45,718 bases of DNA from Bacteroidales bacterium. Lineage in GTDB: Bacteria; Bacteroidota; Bacteroidia; Bacteroidales; P3. The notes under the pieces were generated by a model, which did no database searches, had not been told where the DNA came from, and saw only the letters and a program-made list of their open reading frames with translations. The stretch spans positions 1 through 45,718 of the forward strand of contig JAGCJW010000037.1 in NCBI GenBank assembly GCA_017647785.1, read 5' to 3'. Position 1 is the first letter of the stretch. Each line of letters opens with the position of its first letter. Shown here piece by piece: positions 15,751 through 24,139 of the stretch. Position numbers and translations under genes: made by a program.

Positions 15751-16778
15751 TTTAGTCTTTCAATCAATAAATCCACGTCTTCTTCCTTCGTTGCCCACGA
15801 TGTAACGAACCTTACCTCGCTTTCCTTTTCTCCTCTTGCACCCCAATATTCAAAACCTACGTTTTCGCTTAATTTATCAATCACTTCATTTGGCAAACGA
15901 AAGAATTGTTGATTAGTTGTAGAATTTACTATTGGCATATATCCCTTTTCTATAAATGCTTGCTTGATTTTCATCGCCATTTTAACAGCATGACGACTTA
16001 CTCTCTCATATAGATTATTTGAAAATAAAGTCTCAAACTGCAAACCCAATAATCGTCCCTTTGCAAGCAAGGCTCCGTGTTGTTTTATTAAAGGAAAGAA
16101 ATTCTTTAATAACTTTGGATTACTCACCACCACTGCTTCTCCAAACAAAGCGCCAAGTTTTGTTCCCCCAATGTAGAAAACGTCTGCTAATTGTGCTATA
16201 TCTTGAAGTGTTACATCGGAATTTTCTGCCACTAAACCATATCCCAATCTTGCTCCGTCAATATATAAAGGTATCTCCCACTTTCTGCAAACTGATTGTA
16301 TGTTTTGTAATTCTTTTTTGCTGTAAACTGCTCCATATTCGGTAGGAAAAGATATGTAAACCATGCCCGGTGCTACCATGTGTAAATAAGTATCATCTGC
16401 ATAAAAGTTTGAAATATATTTTTCAATATCCTCAGCCTTTATCTTACCCTCTTCTTGTGGTAGGGTTAAGACTTTATGTCCACAACTTTCTATCGCACCC
16501 GATTCATGTACGTTTATATGTCCACTTTCTGCCGTTAAAACTCCCTCATGTCTTGCAAGCAATCCATCAATTACTGTGGAATTTGTTTGAGTTCCACCAA
16601 CTAAAAAGTGCACTCTTGCATCTTCTTTTCCACACGCTTTCTTGATTAAATCCTCTGCTCTCTTGGTGTATTCATCTGAGCCATATCCCTCTGTCTCTTC
16701 CAAATTAGTTTCAATCAATCGTTGTAAAATCTCAGGGTGTGTACCTGCCATATAATCGGTTTCAAAATGTATTTTCAT
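15744..16778 (-). CDS. ltaE: Low-specificity L-threonine aldolase (PLP-dependent)
   Basis: The 344-aa fold type I PLP enzyme starts MKIHFETDYMAGTHPEILQRL and carries GGTQTNSTVIDGLL (cofactor phosphate region), ESGHINVHESGAIE, LYIDGARLGYGL (the Asp that holds the PLP ring nitrogen) and FYIGGTKLGALFGE with the Schiff-base Lys. It cleaves L-threonine/allo-threonine to glycine and acetaldehyde. ATG 16778 was chosen from the family N-terminus; the frame is open upstream to 16883 but runs into uvrC and through a short tandem repeat. It is the last gene of the purC-gldH-uvrC-ltaE cluster. Confidence 0.92.
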   Translation of the reverse strand: MKIHFETDYMAGTHPEILQRLIETNLEETEGYGSDEYTKRAEDLIKKACGKEDARVHFLVGGTQTNSTVIDGLLARHEGVLTAESGHINVHESGAIESCGHKVLTLPQEEGKIKAEDIEKYISNFYADDTYLHMVAPGMVYISFPTEYGAVYSKKELQNIQSVCRKWEIPLYIDGARLGYGLVAENSDVTLQDIAQLADVFYIGGTKLGALFGEAVVVSNPKLLKNFFPLIKQHGALLAKGRLLGLQFETLFSNNLYERVSRHAVKMAMKIKQAFIEKGYMPIVNSTTNQQFFRLPNEVIDKLSENVGFEYWGARGEKESEVRFVTSWATKEEDVDLLIERLNF

Positions 16779-16793
16779 AAAACGGCGTTTTAA

Positions 16794-16832
16794 TAAATTC
16801 TTTCTTTGTTTCAGTAAATTCTTTCTTTGTTT
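16794..16832. repeat. Short tandem repeat between uvrC and ltaE
   Basis: TAAATTCTTTCTTTGTTT occurs at 16794-16811 and again at 16815-16832 (period 21 bp), directly at the uvrC stop codon and in the ltaE leader. On the mRNA it reads as A/G-rich AAACAAAGAAAGAATTTA. Confidence 0.8.
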
Positions 16833-18643
16833 TATTTGTGTAAAAAGGCGTATAATTTTGCTGCCTTTGCTTTCCCTATGCACTTTTCAATTTCTGTAAG
16901 TGGGGTTTCTGTAAGTTGCTTTACGCTTTTGAACTTCAATAATAATTCTATTGCTGTTTTCTCCCCTATTCCTGGGATTTGAGTTAATACTGTATGGAAT
17001 GTTTCTTTGCTTCTTTTGTTTCTGTGGTGGGTTATACCAAATCGGTGTGCTTCGTCTCTTATGTGTTGAATTGTTTGTAAGCTATGACTTCTTTTATCCA
17101 AGCAAAGTGGATAAGGATTGCCTGGATAATAGATTTCTTCCAAACGTTCTGCTATGGAAATTATAGGTATTTGTCCATAAAGTCCTAATTCTTCCAAGGT
17201 TTCTACTGCAACGGCTAATTGTCCTTTTCCTCCGTCAATGATGATTAAGTCGGGTAATTCTTTTTCTTCCTTTAACAATCGACTATATCTTCTATGCAAA
17301 ATCTCACGCATTGAATCGTAATCGTTGGGTCCTTCAACGGTTTTGATATTAAAGTGTCTGTATTCCTTTGGAGAGGGTTTGCCATTGCGAAAAACAACGC
17401 AAGCAGCAACAGCATTGCAACCTTGAATATTAGAGTTGTCAAAGCACTCCATGTGATAAGGTGGTTTTGGAAGATTTAAGTCTTGTTGAATTTGCTTTAC
17501 CAAGGTTTCGCTCCAACGTTCAGGGTTAAGCAAAGTATCTCTTTTGATTTTATCGCTTTTTGCAAAGAGAGCGTTCTTTTGGCACAAGTCTAATAGTTTC
17601 TTTTTCTCGGCATTCTCTCCCAAATCTTGCTTTGCGTAATCCTCTGGCAAAGGAAGTTGCTCCGAAACTATTATTAAATCGCTCTTCCACTCCATTTGCT
17701 CTCGCAGTTGTGTGATTGCTGTTGTGAAGATTTCTTTTTTTTCTTCTTCGAGATGAGATTTCACCTCTTGGGATAAGGAAGATATTAAGCACCCATTAAC
17801 GACTTTCATTGCGTTTAAGATGATTCCTCCCTCTATTTCTTCGTATGCGAAAACCTCTGCATTAAGAGTGGTATTTCCTACGATAGATGTCTTTGCTGTG
17901 TAGGTGTCTAAAAGTTGTATTTTTTCTTTTATCTCTTGTGCTTTTTCAAATTCAAGAGTTTTTGCAAAGTCCATCATTTGATTTTTCAACTCTTTTTTTA
18001 TTTGATAAAAGTCTCCTCTTAATATTCCTTTTATATCACTAATTATCTTGCGATATTCCTCTTTCGTTACGCAACCCTCGCATGGTGCAGAGCAAATCTT
18101 GATTTGTTTATTAAGGCATGCTCTATATTTATTCTTAAAAACATTTTCCTCACTCATTGGAATTTTGCAACGACGATAAGGATAGAGTTTGCTAATTAAG
18201 TCTTGGAGTTCTTTTAATAATTTTCCGTTTGGATAAGGTCCGAAGTAAATAGAACCATCTCTTACTTTTTTTCGTGTGGTAAAAACTCTCGGATATTCTT
18301 CGTTACTTACGCAAATCCAAGGATAAGTTTTGTCGTCTTTTAAAAGAATATTGTAACGAGGTTTATATTGTTTTATGAAATTGTTTTCAAGAAGTAGTGC
18401 TTCGGTTTCGCTTTCTACTACTACAAGTTTTATATCGTGGATTTTCTTTACTAATAATCGTGTTTTAGGAGAGAGAGATAAATCATTCTTGAAATATGAT
18501 TGTACGCGATTTCTTAGATTTTTCGCTTTACCAACGTAGATTACCGTATTATCTTTGTCTAAAAAACGATAAACCCCTGCCGATGTCGGTAGGGATTTAA
18601 GTCTCATTTCTATATTGTTTTCTTTTGATGCTTGGCTATCCAC
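16832..18643 (-). CDS. uvrC: Excinuclease ABC subunit C (UvrC)
   Basis: The 603-aa protein has an N-terminal GIY-YIG nuclease (AGVYRFLDKDNTVIYVGKAKNLRNRV), a Cys-rich insert (CLNKQIKICSAPCEG), a UVR/UvrB-binding motif (about residues 205-240), the RNase H-like C-terminal nuclease (ECFDNSNIQGCNAVAACVVF and LIIIDGGKGQL) and tandem HhH motifs near the end (LTQIPGIGEKTAIELLLKF). UvrC makes both incisions in nucleotide excision repair. The start is a GTG at 18643, 4 bp after gldH; the first ATG (18607) would cut into the conserved N-terminus. Confidence 0.97.
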   Translation of the reverse strand: MDSQASKENNIEMRLKSLPTSAGVYRFLDKDNTVIYVGKAKNLRNRVQSYFKNDLSLSPKTRLLVKKIHDIKLVVVESETEALLLENNFIKQYKPRYNILLKDDKTYPWICVSNEEYPRVFTTRKKVRDGSIYFGPYPNGKLLKELQDLISKLYPYRRCKIPMSEENVFKNKYRACLNKQIKICSAPCEGCVTKEEYRKIISDIKGILRGDFYQIKKELKNQMMDFAKTLEFEKAQEIKEKIQLLDTYTAKTSIVGNTTLNAEVFAYEEIEGGIILNAMKVVNGCLISSLSQEVKSHLEEEKKEIFTTAITQLREQMEWKSDLIIVSEQLPLPEDYAKQDLGENAEKKKLLDLCQKNALFAKSDKIKRDTLLNPERWSETLVKQIQQDLNLPKPPYHMECFDNSNIQGCNAVAACVVFRNGKPSPKEYRHFNIKTVEGPNDYDSMREILHRRYSRLLKEEKELPDLIIIDGGKGQLAVAVETLEELGLYGQIPIISIAERLEEIYYPGNPYPLCLDKRSHSLQTIQHIRDEAHRFGITHHRNKRSKETFHTVLTQIPGIGEKTAIELLLKFKSVKQLTETPLTEIEKCIGKAKAAKLYAFLHK

Positions 18644-18647
18644 TTGA

Positions 18648-19142
18648 TTATCTATCTAAATCAGATTTATTTACTTCAAGTCCTAATTCCATTATTCCTT
18701 GTAGTTGATATTTATTACACATATTCACTATCTCTATTGTGTAATTGCCTCTTTCAACAAAAGAGAAAAACGTTTTAATTGGCACTTCCAAGTCTATTAT
18801 ATCTCCCAAGGCTTCACCTAACCATTCTTTACCTTCTTTGTCTTTAAGTTTAACGGTGTGTACGCTTTCTCTTGTTATCTTTGATGGAGATATTATTGTG
18901 ATTTTGAATTTTATTTCATCTTCTGTGATATATGGAGTGTGGCGAAAATGTAGTGAAATATCATATACTTCCTCTTCATTTTCTATATTAATATCATTGA
19001 ATGTTATTGTCTTGCCCTCTTCTATTCTTTCCCATGTCATATTTGGAAGAGTTTTAAACTCTTTATAAACTTGGGATTTATTACAAGAAGAAAAACTCGC
19101 TAATATCAATAAAAGTGAAAATATTTTTAAAAACTTTTTCAT
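18648..19142 (-). CDS. gldH: Gliding motility/T9SS-associated lipoprotein GldH
   Basis: The 164-aa lipoprotein (lipobox FSSC at residue 20) starts CNKSQVYKEFKTLPNMTW and carries the GldH pattern: NEEEVYDISLHFRHTPYI, KEWLGEALGDIID, VERGNYTIEIVNMCN and LQGIMELGLEV. GldH is known from Flavobacterium gliding motility and is linked to type IX secretion; non-gliding Bacteroidales also keep it. It lies between purC (5 bp) and uvrC (4 bp). Its presence agrees with the three T9SS-tagged proteins further right. Similarity is judged by eye and fairly clear. Confidence 0.85.
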   Translation of the reverse strand: MKKFLKIFSLLLILASFSSCNKSQVYKEFKTLPNMTWERIEEGKTITFNDINIENEEEVYDISLHFRHTPYITEDEIKFKITIISPSKITRESVHTVKLKDKEGKEWLGEALGDIIDLEVPIKTFFSFVERGNYTIEIVNMCNKYQLQGIMELGLEVNKSDLDR

Positions 19143-19147
19143 CTTTT

Positions 19148-20092
19148 TTATTTCTTTAAATATTCCGTAACGTTACGTTCAATTCTCTTTTCTATGTCCT
19201 CGTCAGTTTGTTCTGCGATGAATTTTTCTCCAATAATTTGTTCGTAAAGTTCCATGTAACGTTCAGAGATTGATTTTATAACCTCCTCAGTCATTTCAGG
19301 CACTTGTTGTCCTTCTTTTCCTTGGAAACCGTTTTCCATCAACCATTCTCTAACAAACTCTTTTGAAAGTTGTTTTTGTTTTTCGCCTTTTGCTTGACGT
19401 TCTTCATAGCCTTCTGCATAGAAATAACGTGATGAGTCAGGAGTGTGGATTTCATCTATCAATGTGATTTCTCCATTATATTTTCCAAACTCATATTTTG
19501 TATCAACCAAAATCAAACCTCTTTCTGCTGCTATTTGAGTTCCTCTTTCAAAAAGGGCAAGAGTGTATTTTTCTAATTGTTCGTAATCTTCCTTGCTAAC
19601 TAATCCTGTTGCTATGATTTCTTCTTTGCTGATGTTTTCATCATGTCCCTCATCTGCTTTTGTAGTTGGAGTGATGATTGGAGTTGGGAATTTATCGTTT
19701 TCTTTCATTCCCTCAGGTAATTGCACACCACAAAGTGTACGCATACCTGCTTTGTATTCTCTCCACGCACTACCTGCAAGATAACCTCTAACAACCATTT
19801 CAACTTTGAAAGGTTCGCAAAGTTTTCCTAATGTTACCATTGCATCAGGCATAGCAATCTTCCAATTAGGTAATATATCCGCAGTTGCATCTAAGAACTT
19901 TGCTGCTATTTTGTTTAAAATCTCACCCTTAAAAGGTATTCCCTTTGGCAAAACCACATCAAATGCTGATATTCTATCACTTACCACCATTGCCAAAAGT
20001 TCATCATTTATATTATATACGTCTCTTACCTTTCCAACGTAATGACTCTTTTGTCCTTCAAAATTAAAATTTGTACTAACTACTGCTTTCAT
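19148..20092 (-). CDS. purC: Phosphoribosylaminoimidazole-succinocarboxamide synthase (SAICAR synthetase)
   Basis: The 314-aa protein shows the PurC signatures [28 protein letters not shown] (ATP-binding glycine-rich part), [34 protein letters not shown] and [11 protein letters not shown] followed by [13 protein letters not shown]. It joins aspartate to CAIR in de novo purine synthesis, in the cytosol. The length is that of the longer PurC type. It is first in the purC-gldH-uvrC-ltaE operon, with a promoter at 20114-20145. Confidence 0.97.
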   Translation of the reverse strand: MKAVVSTNFNFEGQKSHYVGKVRDVYNINDELLAMVVSDRISAFDVVLPKGIPFKGEILNKIAAKFLDATADILPNWKIAMPDAMVTLGKLCEPFKVEMVVRGYLAGSAWREYKAGMRTLCGVQLPEGMKENDKFPTPIITPTTKADEGHDENISKEEIIATGLVSKEDYEQLEKYTLALFERGTQIAAERGLILVDTKYEFGKYNGEITLIDEIHTPDSSRYFYAEGYEERQAKGEKQKQLSKEFVREWLMENGFQGKEGQQVPEMTEEVIKSISERYMELYEQIIGEKFIAEQTDEDIEKRIERNVTEYLKK

Positions 20093-20113
20093 ATTTCTAA
20101 ATTATTTATGTTG

Positions 20114-20145
20114 CAAAAATAACTCTAAATTATAATTTAAACAAA
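20114..20145 (-). promoter_or_regulatory. Promoter of the purC operon
   Basis: Minus strand TTTG at 20142-20145 (-33), 20-bp spacer, TATTTTTG at 20114-20121 (-7), 21 bp from the purC ATG. Confidence 0.7.
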
Positions 20146-20153
20146 AAAAGTAG

Positions 20154-20161
20154 TATTTTTG
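20154..20161 (+). promoter_or_regulatory. -7 box for mscL
   Basis: TATTTTTG, 22 bp before the mscL ATG and divergent from the purC promoter. No clear -33 element. Confidence 0.5.
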
Positions 20162-20183
20162 TAAAAATTTAAATTATAAAATC

Positions 20184-20615
20184 ATGGGCGTAAAAAAAGT
20201 AATTGAAGATTTCAAAGCGTTTGCCATAAAAGGAAATATGATTGATATGGCAGTGGGTATCATCATTGGTGGTGCCTTTGGTAAAATTATTACTTCACTT
20301 GTAAATGACGTAATCATGCCTCCATTGGGAGTTTTAATAGGTGGTGTGAATTTTACCGATTTAAAAATTACATTAAAGGCAGCAGAAGGCGAAATGGCAG
20401 CAGTTACATTAAACTATGGTAACTTTTTGCAAGTTTGTTTCGACTTTTTGATTATTGCTTTTGCAATTTTCTGTTTCATTCGTTTGCTTGCAAAACTTAA
20501 AAACGAAAAGAAAGAAGAAGCACCAGCACCTGTTGAACCACCTGCACCAAGCAAAGAAGAAGTTCTACTTTCTGAAATCAGAGATTTATTAAAAGAACAA
20601 AACGAAAAAAAATAA
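20184..20615 (+). CDS. mscL: Large-conductance mechanosensitive channel MscL
   Basis: The 143-aa protein has the MscL pattern: amphipathic N-terminal helix ([20 protein letters not shown]), TM1 with the pore-lining glycines ([24 protein letters not shown]), a short periplasmic loop, TM2 ([20 protein letters not shown]) and a cytoplasmic charged helix at the C-terminus. The linker before it is proline/alanine-rich ([12 protein letters not shown]). The channel opens under membrane tension to release osmolytes after hypo-osmotic shock. It is immediately followed (0 bp) by cdd, so both are transcribed from the promoter at 20154. Confidence 0.96.
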   Translation: MGVKKVIEDFKAFAIKGNMIDMAVGIIIGGAFGKIITSLVNDVIMPPLGVLIGGVNFTDLKITLKAAEGEMAAVTLNYGNFLQVCFDFLIIAFAIFCFIRLLAKLKNEKKEEAPAPVEPPAPSKEEVLLSEIRDLLKEQNEKK

Positions 20616-21077
20616 ATGAAAAACGAAGTCATAGAAATCAAATATGATTTACTTCGTTTAGATGAATTGAATGATAAGGAGAAAGAGTTGATTGAGTGTG
20701 CGAAAAAAGCCACTTACTCGGCTTATTCTCCTTATTCTTCTTTTAATGTAGGCGCTGCCGTAAGATTAGAAAACGATGAAATCATAACCGGTAGCAACCA
20801 AGAAAACATTGCCTATCCTTCGGGATTGTGCGCAGAAAGGGTTGCTTTGTTTTCTGCGGGAATGAAAAAAGAAAGCGTTGTTGCACTCGCCATAGCCGCA
20901 AGAAACGAAAAAGACGAGTGGACGAAAGCCTTTCCTTGTGGAGCCTGTCGCCAAGTCTTACAAGAGACTCAAACAAGAGGTAAAAAAGAAATCTGCGTTC
21001 TAATCCTCTTAAACGAAAACGAAGTTCTAAGAATCAAAAACGCAGACTCCTTGTTGCCTTTTAGCTTTTCTTTCTAA
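20616..21077 (+). CDS. cdd: Cytidine deaminase
   Basis: The 153-aa protein carries the two zinc-site motifs of the cytidine deaminase family: CAERVALFSA (Cys and the catalytic Glu) and PCGACRQ (two Cys), preceded by SAYSPYSSFNVGAAV and SNQENIAYPSG. It turns cytidine/deoxycytidine into uridine/deoxyuridine for pyrimidine salvage. The N-terminus is about 20 residues longer than the shortest homologues, with a charged helix. It starts one base after the mscL stop and ends at a strong terminator. Confidence 0.95.
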   Translation: MKNEVIEIKYDLLRLDELNDKEKELIECAKKATYSAYSPYSSFNVGAAVRLENDEIITGSNQENIAYPSGLCAERVALFSAGMKKESVVALAIAARNEKDEWTKAFPCGACRQVLQETQTRGKKEICVLILLNENEVLRIKNADSLLPFSFSF

Positions 21078-21113
21078 AAAAACTCGCAGGAAACAAACCT
21101 TGCGAGTTTTTTT
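21076..21113 (+). terminator. Terminator of mscL-cdd
   Basis: Stem ACTCGCAGG...CCTTGCGAGT with one bulge, flanked by an A tract and a T7 tract. The hairpin begins inside the cdd stop codon region. Confidence 0.88.
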
Positions 21114-21114
21114 G

Positions 21115-21122
21115 TATCTTTG
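21115..21122 (+). promoter_or_regulatory. -7 box for the replication-initiator-like gene
   Basis: TATCTTTG immediately after the terminator, 33 bp before the ATG at 21156. No good -33 TTTG at normal spacing. Confidence 0.45.
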
Positions 21123-21155
21123 TAGAAGTATAATTCCTCAAAAAAATCACCAATT

Positions 21156-21920
21156 ATGAGATATAACATTTTAGGATTTGACCAAGAAAAGGTATTAGAA
21201 TTAAAGGCAAACATAGAGAGTAAAGAAAAGAAATTAGACTTATCAGATTTGCTTATTCTCAATCACATCTATAATTTCACAGAACGCAAAGGCGTTAAAA
21301 CCATAATACAAAATGGAACAGAATATTATTGGGTTGAATACAACACTATCTTAAACGAATTGCCAATTCTCAATATAAAAAAGCCAGCATTAAGAGAAAG
21401 AATTGACAAAATGTGTGCCTTAGAATTGATAGAAAAAATACTTGTAAGCGAAGGTCGTTATTCCAATATGACATGCTTTAGAATAGGAAGAAAATTAAAG
21501 GAGGTGTTATTTAAAACAACAGAGGGTACTAAATCTAAACGACAGAGGGGTATCAATTTAAACACACAAGGGGTATCAATTCAAACAGAGGACATGAATA
21601 ATATTATAAATAATAATAGTATTAATAATAATATACTAAAAGAAGATACATTGTTTGAAAAATGTTGGGAAGCATACAAAAGAAAAGGCAATAAAGAAAA
21701 AGCAAAAATTCAATGGAACAAAATACCCCAAGAAGAAAAACAACACATTTTTAAACACATTGACGCATACGTATATGTAAGAGAATTTCAATTTCAAAAA
21801 AACTTTGAAAAATATTTAAATGATAAAGAATATTTAAACGTTGTATTTGATAAACATGGTGTTATTTACGATCCCAATGAAAAAATGAAAGAAAAAAACA
21901 AAAACAACACTTTGTTTTAA
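21156..21920 (+). CDS. Phage/plasmid-type replication initiator (lambda O-like layout)
   Basis: The 254-aa protein has an N-terminal winged-helix-like domain (about residues 25-115: LSDLLILNHIYNFTE, LRERIDKMCALELIEKI), a basic then Asn-rich linker (TKSKRQRG, NNIINNNSINNN, residues 123-160) and a C-terminal phage-replisome-type domain (FEKCWEAYKRKGNKEKAKIQWNKIP...FEKYLNDKEYLNVVF). This order is typical of phage replication proteins that bind iterons with the N-domain and load helicase with the C-domain. The coding DNA for the linker holds three direct repeats and an AT-rich tract, as in a phage origin. No other phage genes are near, and it has its own promoter and terminator. Function is inferred. 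Confidence 0.65.
   Translation: MRYNILGFDQEKVLELKANIESKEKKLDLSDLLILNHIYNFTERKGVKTIIQNGTEYYWVEYNTILNELPILNIKKPALRERIDKMCALELIEKILVSEGRYSNMTCFRIGRKLKEVLFKTTEGTKSKRQRGINLNTQGVSIQTEDMNNIINNNSINNNILKEDTLFEKCWEAYKRKGNKEKAKIQWNKIPQEEKQHIFKHIDAYVYVREFQFQKNFEKYLNDKEYLNVVFDKHGVIYDPNEKMKEKNKNNTLF
21519..21588 (+). repeat. Three iteron-like direct repeats within the replication gene
   Basis: Units at 21519-21541, 21542-21565 and 21566-21588 (23, 24, 23 bp) share the pattern ACAGAGGGGTATCAATTTAAAC. The first is the most diverged. They are followed directly by the AT-rich segment 21596-21640. Together they look like an origin inside the initiator gene. Confidence 0.7.
21596..21640. other. AT-rich segment, possible DNA unwinding element
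   Basis: About 45 bp made almost only of A and T in AATAATATTATAAATAATAA-like runs, next to the iteron-like repeats. It encodes the Asn/Ile-rich linker of the initiator, so composition is also explained by codons. Confidence 0.45.
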
Positions 21921-21929
21921 AAAATTATT

Positions 21930-21962
21930 TCAAAGAAATATTTTTTTCTTTCTTTGATTTAT
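21930..21962 (+). terminator. Probable terminator of the replication gene
   Basis: 9-bp stem (21930-21938 with 21949-21957, TCAAAGAAA and its complement) followed by TTTATTTCAATTTTT. AT-rich, so moderate strength. Confidence 0.55.
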
Positions 21963-22010
21963 TTCAATTTTTCTTTGTTTTTTTTGTACATTTGAAACAT
22001 TGAATAAAAA

Positions 22011-22030
22011 GGAGAGTAAATCTACTCTCC
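22011..22030 (-). terminator. Terminator of recR
   Basis: 8-bp stem GGAGAGTA/TACTCTCC with a 4-nt loop. On the minus strand it is followed by TTTTTATTC; it can also act on the plus strand. Confidence 0.8.
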
Positions 22031-22031
22031 T

Positions 22032-22646
22032 TTATTTATATATATCTGAAAAATCTCTACGGTTTAAGATGGAGCGGGCGAGGGTTTGTTCATCGGCGTA
22101 TTCTATTTTATCGCCTATCGCTATTCCTCTTGCTATGGCTGTGATTTTAATTTTATGGTTTTCTAATAGTTTATTGATATAAAAGCTTGTGGTGTCGCCT
22201 TCCATTGTTGTGGGTAAGGCTAAGATTATTTCTTTCACGTTTTCTTGTTCTACGCGTTTGATTAGTTGTTCTATGGCTATATCTCCTACTCCAACGCCTT
22301 CTATTGGGGAAATGACTCCTCCTAAGACGTGATATAATCCTCGGTATTGATTGGTGGATTCAATAGCCATTACTTCTCTTATGTTTTCTACTACACAGAT
22401 AACGTCTTTTTGTCTGTCGTTATTGGCACAAATGGAGCATATTTCACTATCTGATAGGTTATTACAGACTTTACAGTGCTTTATTTCGGTTACTAATTCT
22501 ACTAAACTTTTGGCTAGTCGCAGGGTATTGTCTTCGTTTTGCTTTAATAGGTGTAGGGCAAAGCGTAGGGCTGTGCGTTGTCCTATGCCGGGTAGTTTTG
22601 CTAGTTCGTTTACTGCATTTTCCAGTATGACAGAGGTGTATTCCAT
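22032..22646 (-). CDS. recR: Recombination mediator protein RecR
   Basis: The 204-aa protein has the helix-hairpin-helix (ELAKLPGIGQRTALRFALHLL), the four-cysteine zinc finger (CKVCNNLSDSEICSIC), the TOPRIM domain (ICVVENIREVMAIEST, YHVLGGVISPIEGVG) and the C-terminal ATP-site remnant (ARGIAIGDKIEYADEQTLARSI). RecR works with RecF/RecO to load RecA on gapped DNA. Length and motifs are normal. It is divergent from the symporter gene, with facing -7 boxes between them, and ends in a terminator. Confidence 0.97.
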   Translation of the reverse strand: MEYTSVILENAVNELAKLPGIGQRTALRFALHLLKQNEDNTLRLAKSLVELVTEIKHCKVCNNLSDSEICSICANNDRQKDVICVVENIREVMAIESTNQYRGLYHVLGGVISPIEGVGVGDIAIEQLIKRVEQENVKEIILALPTTMEGDTTSFYINKLLENHKIKITAIARGIAIGDKIEYADEQTLARSILNRRDFSDIYK

Positions 22647-22656
22647 ATTTATTTAT

Positions 22657-22688
22657 TATTTTTGCTTTTTTAATTATTCACAAAATTA
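22657..22688. promoter_or_regulatory. Divergent -7 boxes between recR and the symporter
   Basis: TATTTTTG at 22657-22664 on the plus strand for the symporter and TAATTTTG at 22681-22688 on the minus strand for recR. The -33 elements are not clear for either. Confidence 0.5.
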
Positions 22689-22696
22689 CAAAAAAA

Positions 22697-24139
22697 ATGG
22701 CAAATATATTACTTGGTGTTTTCATCGCTTATACTATTTTATTGTTTTCTATTACTTTCATCACTGCGAGAAAGGCTGATAGTGCTTCTTTTTTCAGGGG
22801 GAATAAGAAGAGTCCTTGGTTTATCGTAGCCTATGGAATGATTGGAGCGAGTCTTTCGGGCGTTACGTTTATGTCGGTGCCTGGTTGGGTTGAGGATAGA
22901 GGGTTTACTTATATGCTTACGGTATTGGGTTATTTCCTTGGTTATTTGGTGATTGCCTTTGTTCTTATGCCGATTTATTATAGGTTGAATTTGATTTCTA
23001 TTTATAAGTATCTTGAATCAAGGTTTGGTAAGTTTTCTCATAAAACGGGTAGTTTCTTTTTCCTTCTTTCGCGTACTTTGGGGGCGAGCCTTAGAATGTT
23101 TATTGTGATTTATGTTTTATATGAGTTTGTTTTTTCTACTTGGAATATTCCTTTTGAGGCTACGGTTTTTCTTTTCCTTGCGTTGATTCTTTTGTTTACG
23201 TTCAAGGGTGGAATTAAGACTATCGTTTGGACTGATACTTTACAAACTACTTGTATGTTGGCAGCCTTGGTTATTTCTTTTATTTTGATTGCTAATAAGA
23301 TGGATTTTTCTTTCTCTGAAATGATGGGAAATATTACAAGGAGCGATTATTTTACTTTTATTGAAACGGATAGTAGTTCAAGGCTTTGTTGGTGGAAACA
23401 AATTCTTGGTGGTATGTTTATAACTATTAGTATGACGGGCTTGGACCAAGAAATGATGCAAAAGAATCTTAGTTGCAAAAATATAAAGTCTGCTCAAAAG
23501 AATATGATGACCTTTTCTATTACTTTGTTTTTCGTAAACTTTTTATTTCTTGCCTTGGGTGCGGCTCTTTATATCTTCGCTCATAATCAAGGTATAGAGG
23601 TTAAGGGTGATGATTTATTCCCTTATGTTGCTTTAAACGCGTTATCGCCTTTTGCGGCTGTGATTTTCATTATTGGTTTAATTTCGGCTCTTTTCCCAAG
23701 TGCTGATGGTGCTTTGACGTCTTTGACAACTGCTTTTTCTATTGATTTTCTAAATATTGAGGAGCGTAAGGATTGGAGCGAAAAAAGGAAAACAAATATT
23801 AGACATATAGTTCACTTAGTATTTGCTTTGATATTTGTGGGGGTAATCATATTCTATGGAAATCATCGCGACCCTCACTTAATTGATATTTTGTATCAAA
23901 TTGCCTCTATAACGTATGGTCCACTTTTAGGTTTGTTTGTGTTTGGTATTCTCACAAAACGCCAAGTTATGGACAAGTTTGTGCCTATTGTATGTGTGCT
24001 TTCTCCTGTGATTTGCTTTATTCTTAGCAACAATTCACAAGAATGGTTTAATTACTCGTTTGACTTTGAACTTTTGGTGTTGAACGGATTGATTACTTTC
24101 CTTGGATTGTTAGCAATAAGCAAAAAGAAAGTTAATTAA
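22697..24139 (+). CDS. Sodium/solute symporter (SSS, SLC5 family)
   Basis: The 480-aa membrane protein has 12-13 predicted TMs and the SSS motifs: SFFRGNKKSPWFIVAYGMIGASLSGVTFMSVPGW near TM1/2, LSRTLGASLRMFIVIYVLY, TFKGGIKTIVWTDTLQ, and GGMFITISMTGLDQEMMQKNLS for the later core. It couples Na+ entry to uptake of a small solute such as a sugar, amino acid, sialic acid or vitamin; the substrate cannot be told here. Codon use is T-richer than that of the leftward neighbours. The 3' end overlaps the convergent mnmA-like gene by 8 bp. Confidence 0.92.
   Translation: MANILLGVFIAYTILLFSITFITARKADSASFFRGNKKSPWFIVAYGMIGASLSGVTFMSVPGWVEDRGFTYMLTVLGYFLGYLVIAFVLMPIYYRLNLISIYKYLESRFGKFSHKTGSFFFLLSRTLGASLRMFIVIYVLYEFVFSTWNIPFEATVFLFLALILLFTFKGGIKTIVWTDTLQTTCMLAALVISFILIANKMDFSFSEMMGNITRSDYFTFIETDSSSRLCWWKQILGGMFITISMTGLDQEMMQKNLSCKNIKSAQKNMMTFSITLFFVNFLFLALGAALYIFAHNQGIEVKGDDLFPYVALNALSPFAAVIFIIGLISALFPSADGALTSLTTAFSIDFLNIEERKDWSEKRKTNIRHIVHLVFALIFVGVIIFYGNHRDPHLIDILYQIASITYGPLLGLFVFGILTKRQVMDKFVPIVCVLSPVICFILSNNSQEWFNYSFDFELLVLNGLITFLGLLAISKKKVN

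Noticed and set aside
21156..21920. Complete prophage around the replication gene
   Set aside because: Neighbouring genes are cdd, mscL, recR and a symporter; no capsid, integrase, lysis or att-like repeats were seen.
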